Assembly: GCA_020444165.1 (NCBI GenBank)
Contig: JAHLLK010000014.1
Coordinates: 1-64,000, forward strand
DNA: 64,000 nucleotides
Direction: 5' to 3'
Source of the DNA: Deltaproteobacteria bacterium
GTDB lineage: Bacteria; Desulfobacterota; Desulfarculia; Desulfarculales; Desulfarculaceae
The number at the start of each line of letters is the position of its first letter. The stretch's first letter is position 1. Positions 8,790 to 17,144 of the stretch are shown here, piece by piece. A program made the translations under genes and the position numbers. Below the pieces are notes generated by a model. The model was not told the DNA's origin, did no database searches, and saw nothing but the letters and a program-made list of their open reading frames with translations.

Positions 8790-10712
8790 ATGACCCTTTC
8801 CCTAGGCAAGAAACTCGGTATCGGCGGAGTGCTGATGGTGCTCTTGCCCATCATGGTCTTAGGGTTTTTCGCCTATGAGACCGCCAAGGATGGCCTGACC
8901 ACCCAGGGCCGGCAGAACGCCCTGAACCTGGCCAAAAGGGTGGCGGATCTGACCCAGTTGGCCATGGAGGGTCAGGAAGCCATGGCCAAGGAATTGGCCG
9001 CCGGCAACACCACCATCCGGGTGGCCAGCCTGGTGGCCACCAAGGGTTTGTCCGCCGCCCAGGGTGAGGTGAACGAACTGGCCACCAAACTGGCCCGGGC
9101 CCAGAAGGAAGTGGGCAAGTATTTCGAGGGCATCTTGGTGGCCGACCAGGCCGGCAAAGTCTACGTCGACTCCACCGGAGGCTCTTACCAGGGCATGGAC
9201 CTGGCGGACCGGCACTACTTCCAGGTGGCCAAGACCGGCCAGACCAGCGTGGGCGACACCGTGCTGTCCAAGCGCACCGGCAAGCCGGTGGCCATCATAG
9301 CCACCCCCATCACCGGGGGGGGCAAGGACGTCTACGGGGTGCTGACCGTGGTGTTGGACCTGCAGTTCCTGCAGGAAAAGGTCTCGGGCTTCAAGATCGG
9401 CAAGTCCGGCTATGCCTGGATGGTGAACCAGGAGGGCTCCTTCATCGCCCATCCCAACCCCCAGGTGCTGTTGAAGGAGGACATTGCCAAGCTGCCCGGC
9501 ATGGAGGAAGTTTCGCGGGAGATGCTGGCCGGCAAGAGCGGGGTCACGGGTTATTTCTACAAGGGCTTTGACAAGACCTGCGGCTTCGCGCCGGTGCCCC
9601 TCACCGGCTGGTCCCTGGCCTACACCCAAAACAACGAAGAATTTCTGGCCAGCGTGTACACCTTGCGCAACGGCGTGGCCCTCATCGCGGTCGTGGCCGC
9701 CGTATTGGCCCTGGCGATCCTGTTCTTCTTTGCCCGGAGCCTCACCCGGCCCATCAACCGGGTGTCCCACGGCCTCACCGAAGGCGCCGGGCAGGTGGCC
9801 GCCGCCTCCAGCCAAGTGGCCTCGGCCAGTCAACAACTGGCCGAGGGATCCTCGGAGCAGGCCGCGGCCATCGAGGAGATTTCCGCCTCCCTGGAGGAGA
9901 TCACCAGCATGACCCGGCAAAACGCCGATAACGCCACCATGGTGGACACCCTGACCAAGGACGCCAACCAGGCCATGGGCCGGGCCTCGGAGGTGATGGG
10001 CGCCCTGACCGACTCCATGAGCCAGATCATGCGGGCCAGCGGCGATACTTCCAAAATCATCAAGACCATCGACGAGATCGCCTTCCAGACCAACCTGCTG
10101 GCCCTGAACGCGGCGGTGGAGGCGGCCCGGGCCGGGGAAGCCGGGGCCGGTTTCGCGGTGGTCGCCGAGGAAGTCCGCAACCTGGCGCTCAGGGCAGCCG
10201 AGGCGGCCAAAAACACCCAGGCCCTCATCGAGGACACGGTGGGCAAGGTCTCCAGCGGCGGCCAGTTGGTGGAGCAATCCAACCAAGCCTTTGGCCTGAT
10301 GACCGAGAAGATCGCCAAGGTGGCCGGGCTGGTGGGGGAGATCGCCAGCGCCTCCAAGGAACAGACCCTGGGTATCGAGCAGATCAACCGCGCCATTACC
10401 GAGATGGAGAAGGCCAGCCAGGGTGCGGCGGCCAACGCCGAGGAAAGCGCGGCCGCCTCCCAGGAAATGAGCGCCCAGGCCGAGGCCATGCGCGGCTATG
10501 TGGGCGACCTGCACGCCCTGGTGGCGGGCGGCCGCGAGCGGCGGGGCGGCAAGAACCGCCGGGGCCGGACAGCCAGGGCCGCGACCCCCGGGCAGGCGCT
10601 GCCGGAGCGGCGCGGCCGGCTCTTGCCCGGGCCGGGCCGTCCCCCAGCCGGGACGGCGAAGAAAGCGGCCCCCGCCGCTTCCCTGGACAACGATGACGAT
10701 TGGGAGTTCTAG
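8790..10712 (+). CDS. Methyl-accepting chemotaxis protein with periplasmic dCache-type sensor
   Basis: A 640-residue chemoreceptor. TM1 is about 12-30 and a dCache-like periplasmic domain spans about 35-285 (YFEGILVADQAGKVYVDSTG, DRHYFQVAKTG). TM2 is about 292-314, then a short HAMP-like linker and the MCP signalling domain with the conserved hairpin tip FQTNLLALNAAVEAARAGE. The tail is Arg/Pro-rich and ends DNDDDWEF, similar to CheR-tethering C-termini but one residue short of the W-x-x-F pattern. RBS CGGAGGAGAG is well placed. Cache ligands are usually small organic acids or amino acids; none can be named. The stop codon TAG is the first three bases of the repeat that follows. Confidence 0.95.
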   Translation: MTLSLGKKLGIGGVLMVLLPIMVLGFFAYETAKDGLTTQGRQNALNLAKRVADLTQLAMEGQEAMAKELAAGNTTIRVASLVATKGLSAAQGEVNELATKLARAQKEVGKYFEGILVADQAGKVYVDSTGGSYQGMDLADRHYFQVAKTGQTSVGDTVLSKRTGKPVAIIATPITGGGKDVYGVLTVVLDLQFLQEKVSGFKIGKSGYAWMVNQEGSFIAHPNPQVLLKEDIAKLPGMEEVSREMLAGKSGVTGYFYKGFDKTCGFAPVPLTGWSLAYTQNNEEFLASVYTLRNGVALIAVVAAVLALAILFFFARSLTRPINRVSHGLTEGAGQVAAASSQVASASQQLAEGSSEQAAAIEEISASLEEITSMTRQNADNATMVDTLTKDANQAMGRASEVMGALTDSMSQIMRASGDTSKIIKTIDEIAFQTNLLALNAAVEAARAGEAGAGFAVVAEEVRNLALRAAEAAKNTQALIEDTVGKVSSGGQLVEQSNQAFGLMTEKIAKVAGLVGEIASASKEQTLGIEQINRAITEMEKASQGAAANAEESAAASQEMSAQAEAMRGYVGDLHALVAGGRERRGGKNRRGRTARAATPGQALPERRGRLLPGPGRPPAGTAKKAAPAASLDNDDDWEF

Positions 10713-10870
10713 CAGGATGTTGAAAAAGTCCCTCCATGGCCTTTTTCAACCAAACTTGACAAAAGCGTGGTTTTGTCAAGTTTGGCAAATTGCTTGCTTT
10801 TTCAAAGACGCGCAATTTGGCGCGCCATCCCTGGCGCGCCTAGCAGGCCGTTTTTCAACAGCCTGCTAGG
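10710..10870 (+). mobile_element. Four-hairpin repeat, copy A (TAGCAGG termini)
   Basis: A 161-bp element bounded by imperfect inverted ends TAGCAGGATGTTGAAAAA and TTTTTCAACAGCCTGCTA. Inside are, in order, GTTGAAAAAG/CTTTTTCAAC; a perfect 15-bp hairpin CCAAACTTGACAAAA with loop GCGTGG (10750-10785); CAAATTGC/GCAATTTG; and GGCGCGCCA/TGGCGCGCC. Related copies lie at 18.3, 39.1, 56.4, 58.0 and 62.1 kb. The left end supplies the stop codon of the chemoreceptor. MITE- or REP-like behaviour is inferred. Confidence 0.8.
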
Positions 10871-10871
10871 C

Positions 10872-10905
10872 GGGAGCCCGGCCGGGGCCGGGCGCGGGCG
10901 CTCCC
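10872..10905 (+). terminator. GC-rich hairpin after the chemoreceptor and repeat A
   Basis: GGGAGC and GCTCCC enclose a GC-rich, partly self-complementary interior. There is no T-run, so termination strength is uncertain. Confidence 0.4.
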
Positions 10906-10969
10906 ACCATCCAGGCGGAATCACAACCTAAGTCCCGCCGTAGGGTTTGAGGCGGGGCGGCGGAAAATC

Positions 10970-10998
10970 TTGACACCCCTGGCGGGGCGAGGTATGTA
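10970..10998 (+). promoter_or_regulatory. Sigma-70 promoter of the TonB/FecCD uptake cluster
   Basis: TTGACA (10970-10975) and TATGTA (10993-10998) are separated by exactly 17 bases, predicting transcription from about 11005. This leaves a leader of about 170 bases before the receptor gene. Confidence 0.75.
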
Positions 10999-11010
10999 GC
11001 GGAAAAAGAT

Positions 11011-11119
11011 TTGCGCCAGAAGGCGCAAGTTGATTCCCTGCGACTACATGATATCCAGGAACTTTTCGCCAGAAGGCGTACGGAGCAAGGGCTCCCGGAC
11101 GCCTTCTGGCTTTTTTTTT
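11011..11119 (+). terminator. Leader with two related hairpins and an intrinsic terminator before the TonB receptor
   Basis: The first hairpin is TTGCGCC-AGAA-GGCGCAA (11011-11028). A second copy of its core, GCCAGAAGGCGT (11068-11079), forms a perfect 12-bp stem with ACGCCTTCTGGC (11099-11110), followed by nine T residues. This is a textbook terminator between promoter and gene. Because the GCCAGAAGGCG core occurs twice, the distal arm could pair with either copy. I recognise no known riboswitch consensus; alternatives are an attenuator or a short terminated RNA. Confidence 0.75.
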
Positions 11120-11175
11120 ACCTAGCGACCAAGGCTGACCATGAAGACGGCACGCTGGTATGGGGAAAAAGGGCA

Positions 11176-13164
11176 ATGGTTAGCTATCGGTCTAAATGGG
11201 CCGCCGTGGCGGCGTTGGTGTTTTTCTGGCTGATTCCGGGCGGCCCGGCGGCGGCCCAAGATCAGGCAACTACGGGCCAAACAACCGCGGAGCAAACCGC
11301 TCCGGAGCCGGCGGCCCAGGAACCAGGCTCCCCGACCGAAAAGGGAGCCGGGACGGCGGCGTACGAGATGGTGGTGGTGGCCCCGCCGGTGATCGAGGGC
11401 AACCAAACCAACCGCCTGGGCAGCGAGGTGACCACGGTAAGCGAGCAGCAAATCGAGGACCTGAACGCGCAGGACCTGCCCTCGGCGCTCCGCCGCACCC
11501 CCGGCGTGGTCATCAGCCGGCACAACCCCGTGGGCTCCTTTGGCGGCGGCTCGGGCGGGGCGGTGTTCATCCGGGGCCTGGGCGCCGGACGGCCGGGCCA
11601 GGACTTGGTCACCACCCTGGACGGCATCCCCCTGATGGTGGGGGTGTGGACCCACTCGGTGATGGACATGCTCTCCATCGACAACGTGGAGGCGGTGGAG
11701 GTGTACAAGGGGGCCCAGCCGGTGCTCTATGGCAACAACTCCTTTGCGGTGATCAACCTTAAGCCCAAATACCAGCGGGAAGAGGGGTTCATCGGCCAGG
11801 CCAAGCTGGCCGGCGGCTCCTACAACACCCTGGTGGAGGTGGCCCAGACCGGCGGCAAGATCGCGGACTTCGACTACTACCTGGTGCAGAGCTACCGGGC
11901 CAGCGACGGCCAGCGCGACGACGCGGGCGGCTCGTTGCAGAATTATTACGGCAACCTGGGCTACAGCCTGGGTGAGCACCTGCGCTTCAGCCTCTTGGTG
12001 AACAACACCCACAACTGGTCCGACGACCCCGGCCCGGAAGGGCGGCCCGATCTCAAGGAGGGCACCTTCAAGACCCGGGACACCATGGCTCTCGCCAAGC
12101 TGGAGAACCAGTACGCCTGGGGCCACGGCTATTTGCAGTTCTACCAGGACGACGGCCATCTGGACTGGCAGGACCAGAGCGACGGCAGCGACACCCGCAC
12201 CGACTACGAGAACTACGGCGTGCGGGTGCGGCAGAACCTGACCCTGTGGTCGGGCGGCGTCTTGACCCTGGGCCTGGACCAGGACTACATCTCGGGCAAG
12301 GTGCTGATCGTCAGCGCCGCGGGCAGCCAGAACGGCGGCAACCAGGAGACCTTCCGCCTGACCCAACCCTATGCCGCCCTGAGCCAGGAAATCCCCCTGG
12401 GTCCCTTCACCCTGATCCCCTCGGCCGGCGTGCGCTATTTCGACCACTCGGACTTCGACTCCGAGCCGGGCTACCAGGCCGGGGCCATCCTGCGCTACCA
12501 AGAGAGCGAGCTGCACGCGAACTTCGCGCACACCTACAACTACCCCGGGGTGTACGTGGTGCAACAGTCCAAGCTGTTCTGGAAAAACTCCCTGTGGGAG
12601 GACCTGAACCCCGAGGAGCTGGACCACTGCGAGCTGGGCGTGGCCCAGCGCTTCGCCCCCTGGATCAAGGCGGACCTCACCTATTTCCGCGACCAGGGCA
12701 GCGACCGCCTGGTCCTGGTGTACGGCCCGCCGCACTGGGAAAACATCGGTGATTTCGACAACCAGGGCGTGGAAGCCACCCTCACTGTGGACCCCATCAA
12801 GGACCTGTCCCTGTTCCTGGGCCTCACCTATATCGACCGCAGCCCGGAAGACAACCCCTATACGCCCGAGTGGAGCGGCTCGGCCGGGGCCAACTGGCGC
12901 TTCTGGCAGAGATTTCTCTTGAGCGTGGACGCCCTGTACCTGGACAGCTATTACGTGAGCGACACCCGTTACGCCGGTTCGCGCCAGGAAGTGGACAGCT
13001 ATTTGATCTTCAACGCCATGCTCTCCTATGAGGTCCCAGTGCGGAGCCTGGGGGTCAAGGTCTTCGTGGCCGGCGAGAACCTGACCAACCAGGATTACGA
13101 GTACAAGCCGGGCTACCCCATGCCCGGCATCAACGGCATGGTGGGCGTGGAACTGAGTTTCTAA
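11176..13164 (+). CDS. TonB-dependent outer-membrane receptor
   Basis: A 662-residue receptor with signal peptide (about 1-30, ending PAAAQ), a plug domain beginning YEMVVVAPPV and containing LPSALRRTPGVVI and AVFIRGLG, then a long beta-barrel ending in the typical C-terminal aromatic (GVELSF). It imports a scarce ligand across the outer membrane using TonB energy. I start at ATG 11176; the frame extends left to 11011 but that would translate the terminator. Permease, ATPase and binding-protein genes follow, so it is the outer-membrane entry of that system. The ligand could be a siderophore, cobamide or metal oxyanion complex; the linked FmdE gene favours the last. Confidence 0.93.
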   Translation: MVSYRSKWAAVAALVFFWLIPGGPAAAQDQATTGQTTAEQTAPEPAAQEPGSPTEKGAGTAAYEMVVVAPPVIEGNQTNRLGSEVTTVSEQQIEDLNAQDLPSALRRTPGVVISRHNPVGSFGGGSGGAVFIRGLGAGRPGQDLVTTLDGIPLMVGVWTHSVMDMLSIDNVEAVEVYKGAQPVLYGNNSFAVINLKPKYQREEGFIGQAKLAGGSYNTLVEVAQTGGKIADFDYYLVQSYRASDGQRDDAGGSLQNYYGNLGYSLGEHLRFSLLVNNTHNWSDDPGPEGRPDLKEGTFKTRDTMALAKLENQYAWGHGYLQFYQDDGHLDWQDQSDGSDTRTDYENYGVRVRQNLTLWSGGVLTLGLDQDYISGKVLIVSAAGSQNGGNQETFRLTQPYAALSQEIPLGPFTLIPSAGVRYFDHSDFDSEPGYQAGAILRYQESELHANFAHTYNYPGVYVVQQSKLFWKNSLWEDLNPEELDHCELGVAQRFAPWIKADLTYFRDQGSDRLVLVYGPPHWENIGDFDNQGVEATLTVDPIKDLSLFLGLTYIDRSPEDNPYTPEWSGSAGANWRFWQRFLLSVDALYLDSYYVSDTRYAGSRQEVDSYLIFNAMLSYEVPVRSLGVKVFVAGENLTNQDYEYKPGYPMPGINGMVGVELSF

Positions 13165-13176
13165 CCCTTGGCCTAT

Positions 13177-13204
13177 CCGCGGCGGGCCCTCCGGCTCGCC
13201 GCGG
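13177..13204 (+). other. Intercistronic hairpin between the receptor and permease genes
   Basis: CCGCGGCG and CGCCGCGG form the outer stem and further pairs (GGCC/GGCT) extend it to about 12 bp. No T-run follows, so it probably stabilises the receptor mRNA or partly attenuates downstream expression. Confidence 0.45.
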
Positions 13205-13224
13205 AAAAGCCCCACGGGAAACGG

Positions 13225-14298
13225 ATGGACCAGCCCTACTCCCAGAGCCCCTCCAACCTGGCCCGGCGCTACGCCGCGGACCGGCGGCGGAGCTATTGGC
13301 TCCTGGCCGGCCTGGCCGCGGTCACCCTGCTATTGGCCCTCCAGGCGGTGGCCGTGGGGTCCTATGGCCTCTCGCCGGCCCGGGTGCTGGCCATCCTCGG
13401 GGGCCGGGGGGAGGGGGCCCAGAGCGTGGTGGTGTGGAACATCCGCCTGCCCCGCATCGCCGCCGCCCTGGTCACCGGCTGGGGCCTGGGCCTGGCCGGC
13501 CTGGCCACCCAGAGCCTGCTTCGTAACCCCCTGGCTTCGCCGTTCACCCTGGGCATGAGCCACGGCGCCACCTTTGGCGCCGCGGTGGCCATGGTCTGCC
13601 TGGGGGCCGGCGCCGGAGCCGCCGCCGGCGTTTTCCGGGGCGCCGGCGTCTACCTGGTGAGCGGCCTGGCCTTTGCCGGCTCCCTGGCCGCCACGGCGGT
13701 GATCCTCTTGTTGGCCCGCCTGCGCCGTTTGAGCGCCGCGGCGGTGATCCTGGCCGGGGTGGCCATGAGTTCCCTGTTCCTGTCCGGCACCATCCTGGTC
13801 CAGTACTTTGCCAACGAGGTGGAGCTGGCCAGCGTGGTCTTCTGGACCTTTGGCGACGTGGCCCGCTCCGGCTGGCGCGAGATCGCACTCCTGGCCGTGG
13901 TCACCGCCGGGGTGAGCCTCTACTTCCGGCGGCGGTGCTGGGACCTGAACGCCGTGGCCGCCGGGGAGGAGACCGCCCGGGGCCTGGGGGTGGGGGTGGC
14001 CGGCCTCCGGCTGGGCGGCCTGCTCCTGGCCTCGCTCCTGGTGGCCCTGGCCACGGCCTGCCACGGTATCATCGCCTTTCTGGGGCTGTTGGCCCCCCAC
14101 ATCGGCCGGCGCCTGGTGGGCGGCGACCACCGCCTCCTGACCCCGGCCACGGGCCTGGTGGGGGCCCTCCTGCTCTTGGCCGCGGACACCCTGGGCCGGG
14201 TGGTGGTGGGCTCGGGCAGCCTGCCGGTGGGGGTGCTCACCTCCTTTTTGGGCGCGCCCCTGTTCCTGTATCTCCTGCTGCGGAAGCAGGGTTCATGA
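13225..14298 (+). CDS. FecCD/BtuC-type ABC transporter permease
   Basis: A 357-residue inner-membrane permease with about ten hydrophobic segments. Family signatures include GSYGLSPARVLAIL near the N-terminus, RLPRIAAALVTGWGLGLAGLATQSLLRNPLASP and, near the C-terminus, GIIAFLGLLAPHIGRRLVGGDHRLLTP, the coupling-helix region contacting the ATPase. The usual length is 320-360. I prefer the ATG at 13225 (GGGAAACGG upstream) over a TTG 57 bases earlier. Family members carry siderophores, haem, B12 or, in Haemophilus MolB, molybdate and tungstate. The ATPase gene starts 13 bp downstream. Confidence 0.93.
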   Translation: MDQPYSQSPSNLARRYAADRRRSYWLLAGLAAVTLLLALQAVAVGSYGLSPARVLAILGGRGEGAQSVVVWNIRLPRIAAALVTGWGLGLAGLATQSLLRNPLASPFTLGMSHGATFGAAVAMVCLGAGAGAAAGVFRGAGVYLVSGLAFAGSLAATAVILLLARLRRLSAAAVILAGVAMSSLFLSGTILVQYFANEVELASVVFWTFGDVARSGWREIALLAVVTAGVSLYFRRRCWDLNAVAAGEETARGLGVGVAGLRLGGLLLASLLVALATACHGIIAFLGLLAPHIGRRLVGGDHRLLTPATGLVGALLLLAADTLGRVVVGSGSLPVGVLTSFLGAPLFLYLLLRKQGS

Positions 14299-14311
14299 GG
14301 GAGCTGGGCTC

Positions 14312-15094
14312 ATGAGCCTCACGGCCAGGGACCTGCATTTCACCTATCACGGCCGCCCGGTGCTCCAGGGCCTGGACCTGGCCCTGGCCCGCGGCGAGCT
14401 GGTGGGCATTTTGGGGATCAACGGGGCGGGCAAGTCCACCCTGCTCCGTTGCCTGAACCGCATCCTGCGCCCCCGGTCGGGAGTGGTCCTGGTGGAGGAC
14501 CGGGATCTGGCCCGGCTCAGCCGGACCGAGATCGCCCGCACTTTGGGCTACGTGCCCCAAAGCGCGGAGAGGGAGCCCTTCAGCGTGTTCGACGCGGTGC
14601 TCCTGGGCCGCCGGCCGCACCTGAAGTGGCAGGCCGGTCCCCGCGACCTGGCCGTGGTGGGCCGGGTGCTGGCCCAGATGGGCCTGGAGGAGTTGGCGCT
14701 CCGGCCGGTGGCCAGCCTATCGGGCGGCGAGGCCCAGAAGGTGGTCATCGCCCGGGCCCTGGCCCAGGAGCCCCGGCTCCTCTTGTTGGATGAGCCCACC
14801 AGCAACCTGGACCTCCGCAACCAGCTGGAGGTCATGGAACTGCTGGTGGCCGCGGTGCGGGGCCAGGGCCTGGGGGCCGCGGTGTGCCTGCACGACCTCA
14901 ACCTGGCGCTCCGCTTCCTGGACCGCCTGGCGCTCCTCCGGGGGGGCCGGGTCCACGCGGTGCTCACCCCGGCCCAGCTCACCGCCGCCACCATCCGCCA
15001 GGTCTACGGGGTGGAGGCGCTGTTGGCCGAGGTGGCGGGCCACCGGGTGGTGATCCCCCAGGCCGCCGCCCCCCTGGACCCCACCCCGGCTTAG
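14312..15094 (+). CDS. ABC transporter ATP-binding protein (FecE/BtuD-like)
   Basis: A 260-residue ATPase with Walker A GINGAGKST, the Q-loop at YVPQSAE, signature LSGGEAQKVVIARAL, Walker B LLLLDEPTSNLD and the switch histidine in AVCLHDLNLALR. It powers the adjacent FecCD permease. The ATG at 14312 lies 13 bp after the permease stop, so the two are probably translated from one message. About 160 bp without a gene separates it from the binding-protein gene. Confidence 0.95.
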   Translation: MSLTARDLHFTYHGRPVLQGLDLALARGELVGILGINGAGKSTLLRCLNRILRPRSGVVLVEDRDLARLSRTEIARTLGYVPQSAEREPFSVFDAVLLGRRPHLKWQAGPRDLAVVGRVLAQMGLEELALRPVASLSGGEAQKVVIARALAQEPRLLLLDEPTSNLDLRNQLEVMELLVAAVRGQGLGAAVCLHDLNLALRFLDRLALLRGGRVHAVLTPAQLTAATIRQVYGVEALLAEVAGHRVVIPQAAAPLDPTPA

Positions 15095-15255
15095 CCCGGA
15101 TATTTTAGGGGGGCCGGGTGGCTGCCTCGATAACAGGATGATTTAGCTTGGGTATCATGTTGACTTCCCCCGATGTTGCGGGTCACGTTTTGTCACCTGA
15201 ACCGGCACAGCCGGATGCCCGGTCTTTATGAAATATCCGGCTTAGGAGTCACACC

Positions 15256-16374
15256 ATGCTGCCCTTGCCCCCCGCCTTCCGCCGCGCCGTCCTGGCCCTC
15301 CTGGCCGCGCTGCTGCCTTGGTTCCCGCTCTTGGCCCCCTCCCTGGGCCAGGCCGCCCCGGGCCGGGTGGTCACGGATCTGGCCGGCCGCCGGGTGCTGG
15401 TGCCCCCCCATCCCTCCCGCATCGTGGCCCTGGGGCCCGGCTGCCTGCGCCTCATCGTGTATCTGGCCGCCCAGGACCGGGTGGTGGGTATCGAGGCCTT
15501 GGAGCAACGCTTTCCCGAGGGCCGGCCCTACTGCCTGGCCCACCCCGAGCTGGCCCGCTTGCCGGTGATCACCCCGGGCGGAGTGCCGGCCATCAACAAC
15601 CTGCCCGATCTGGAAGGGGTGCTGGGGGTGGCGCCCCAGGTGATCTTCGTCACCTACCTGGAAAAGGCCAAGGCCGACCGCTTGCAGGATCTCTTGCACC
15701 TGCCGGTGGTGGTGCTCGGTTACGGCCCCTTGGGCTCCTTTGACCGGGTCATCTACCAGTCCCTCCGCCTGGCCGGCCAGGTCCTGGGCGTGGAGGCGCG
15801 GGCCCGGGCCGTGGTGGAGTTCCTGGAGGCCGCCCAAAAGGACCTGGCCCGGCGGAGCGGCGGAAGCGGGCCGGCGCCTCCGGCCTACGTGGGGGGCCTG
15901 GGGTTCAAGGGAGCCCAGGGCCTGGAAGGCACCGACGCGGGGTACCTGCCCTTGGCCTGGGTGGGGGCCCGGAATTTGGCCGTGGGCCAGGGCCGGGGCG
16001 GGCATTTGATCCTGGACCGGGAAAAATTATTGGCCCTGGACCCGCCGGTCATCTTCCTGGACGGCGGCGGCCTGGCCCTGGTGGGGGCGGACTACGCCAA
16101 AAAGCCCAGCTTCTATCAGAGCCTGGCCGCCTTCCGCACACCCCGGGTGTACCTCTTGTTCCCCTTCAACTGGTACGCCACCAACCTGGGCACCGCCCTG
16201 GCCGACGCCTACGCCCTTGGCAAGGTGCTGCGGCCGGGGGCCTTCGCGGACGTGGACCTGCCGGCCAAGGCCGACGAGATTTTCAGCTTTTTGTGCGGCG
16301 GCCCGGTGTATGGCCGTCTGGCCCGGCGTTACGGCCCCTTGGGCGGCCGGCCCGGCTTTTTGGACAAGGAGTAA
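15256..16374 (+). CDS. Periplasmic substrate-binding protein of the FecCD-type importer
   Basis: A 372-residue protein with an N-terminal signal sequence (about 1-33) and no lipobox, then RVVTDLAGRRVLVPPHPSRI, typical of class III (iron-complex/B12/MolA) binding proteins. The motif NLPDLEGVLGVAPQVIF and the long helix after VIYQSLRLAGQVLG fit the two-lobe fold with a rigid linker helix. RBS TTAGGAGTC precedes the ATG. It belongs with the permease and ATPase upstream and overlaps expression with the methyltransferase two bases downstream. Ligand not deducible from sequence; molybdate or tungstate is a hypothesis from context. Confidence 0.88.
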   Translation: MLPLPPAFRRAVLALLAALLPWFPLLAPSLGQAAPGRVVTDLAGRRVLVPPHPSRIVALGPGCLRLIVYLAAQDRVVGIEALEQRFPEGRPYCLAHPELARLPVITPGGVPAINNLPDLEGVLGVAPQVIFVTYLEKAKADRLQDLLHLPVVVLGYGPLGSFDRVIYQSLRLAGQVLGVEARARAVVEFLEAAQKDLARRSGGSGPAPPAYVGGLGFKGAQGLEGTDAGYLPLAWVGARNLAVGQGRGGHLILDREKLLALDPPVIFLDGGGLALVGADYAKKPSFYQSLAAFRTPRVYLLFPFNWYATNLGTALADAYALGKVLRPGAFADVDLPAKADEIFSFLCGGPVYGRLARRYGPLGGRPGFLDKE

Positions 16375-16376
16375 GC

Positions 16377-16994
16377 ATGAATCAGGCCAAGGCCGCGTTT
16401 TTTGACGGCCAGGTGAGCGCAGACTGGGCCGCGGCGGAGTACGGCCCGGAGGAGCGGCCCAAGCTGGCCCGCCTGCTGCAAGCGGGCGAGCTGGCCCCGG
16501 GCCAGCGGGTCTTGGAACCGGGCTGCGGCACCGGCCGGCTCACCACCCACCTGGCCGCGGCGGTGGGGCCGGAGGGCCGCCTGGTGGCCCTGGACATCAG
16601 CCCGGCCATGGTGGCCCTGTGCCGGGGGCGGGTCGCCGGGCTGGCCTGGGTGCGGGTGGAAGAGGCGGCCCTGGAGGAGTTCCCCGCGGCCCTTGCCAGC
16701 TTTCAGCGCATCATCTGCCACCAGGTCTTTCCCCATTTCGACGACCAGCCCGCGGCCCTGGCCCGCCTGGCCGAACTGCTCTCCCCGGGCGGGGTGCTGT
16801 TGGTGGTGCACTTCATGCCCAGCGACTTCATCAATGACACCCACCGCAAGGCCGGCACCGTGGTGGAGGGCGACCTCCTGCCCCCGCCGGCCGCGATGCG
16901 CGCCATGCTGCGCGAGGCCGGCCTGGCCCTGGAGAGCCTGCAGGACGACGAGCTGGGCTACCTGCTCAAGGCCCGCCGGCCGCTGGGGGGGTAG
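16377..16994 (+). CDS. Class I SAM-dependent methyltransferase in the uptake operon
   Basis: A 205-residue protein with SAM motif I VLEPGCGTGR, motif II acidic end in LVALDISPAM and motif III LLSPGGVLLVVHFM. The ATG at 16377 follows the binding-protein stop by two bases with AAGGAG overlapping that gene's end, so translation is coupled. The product HFMPSDFINDTHRKAG segment is not one I can tie to a known substrate. A methyltransferase tightly tied to an importer may modify the imported ligand or its carrier; this is inference. Confidence 0.85.
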   Translation: MNQAKAAFFDGQVSADWAAAEYGPEERPKLARLLQAGELAPGQRVLEPGCGTGRLTTHLAAAVGPEGRLVALDISPAMVALCRGRVAGLAWVRVEEAALEEFPAALASFQRIICHQVFPHFDDQPAALARLAELLSPGGVLLVVHFMPSDFINDTHRKAGTVVEGDLLPPPAAMRAMLREAGLALESLQDDELGYLLKARRPLGG

Positions 16995-17018
16995 GAGGTT
17001 GTGGGAGTAAGAGGAAGA

Positions 17019-17066
17019 TGTGGGGGAAAAACCCTTTTTGTGAACAAAAAGGGTTTTTCCCCCACA
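17019..17066. terminator. 22-bp perfect hairpin between the methyltransferase and fmdE
   Basis: TGTGGGGGAAAAACCCTTTT and its exact complement are separated by TGAA, forming a very strong stem that contains its own A- and T-tracts. It probably ends the uptake-operon transcript, leaving fmdE with its own promoter or on read-through. Confidence 0.75.
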
Positions 17067-17144
17067 CCCCCTTTTCCCAAAAAAACTTCATAGTTTTAAG
17101 TGGCTTGTGTGATTTGTTTCCTAACGTCGAAAGGATGATCTGAC

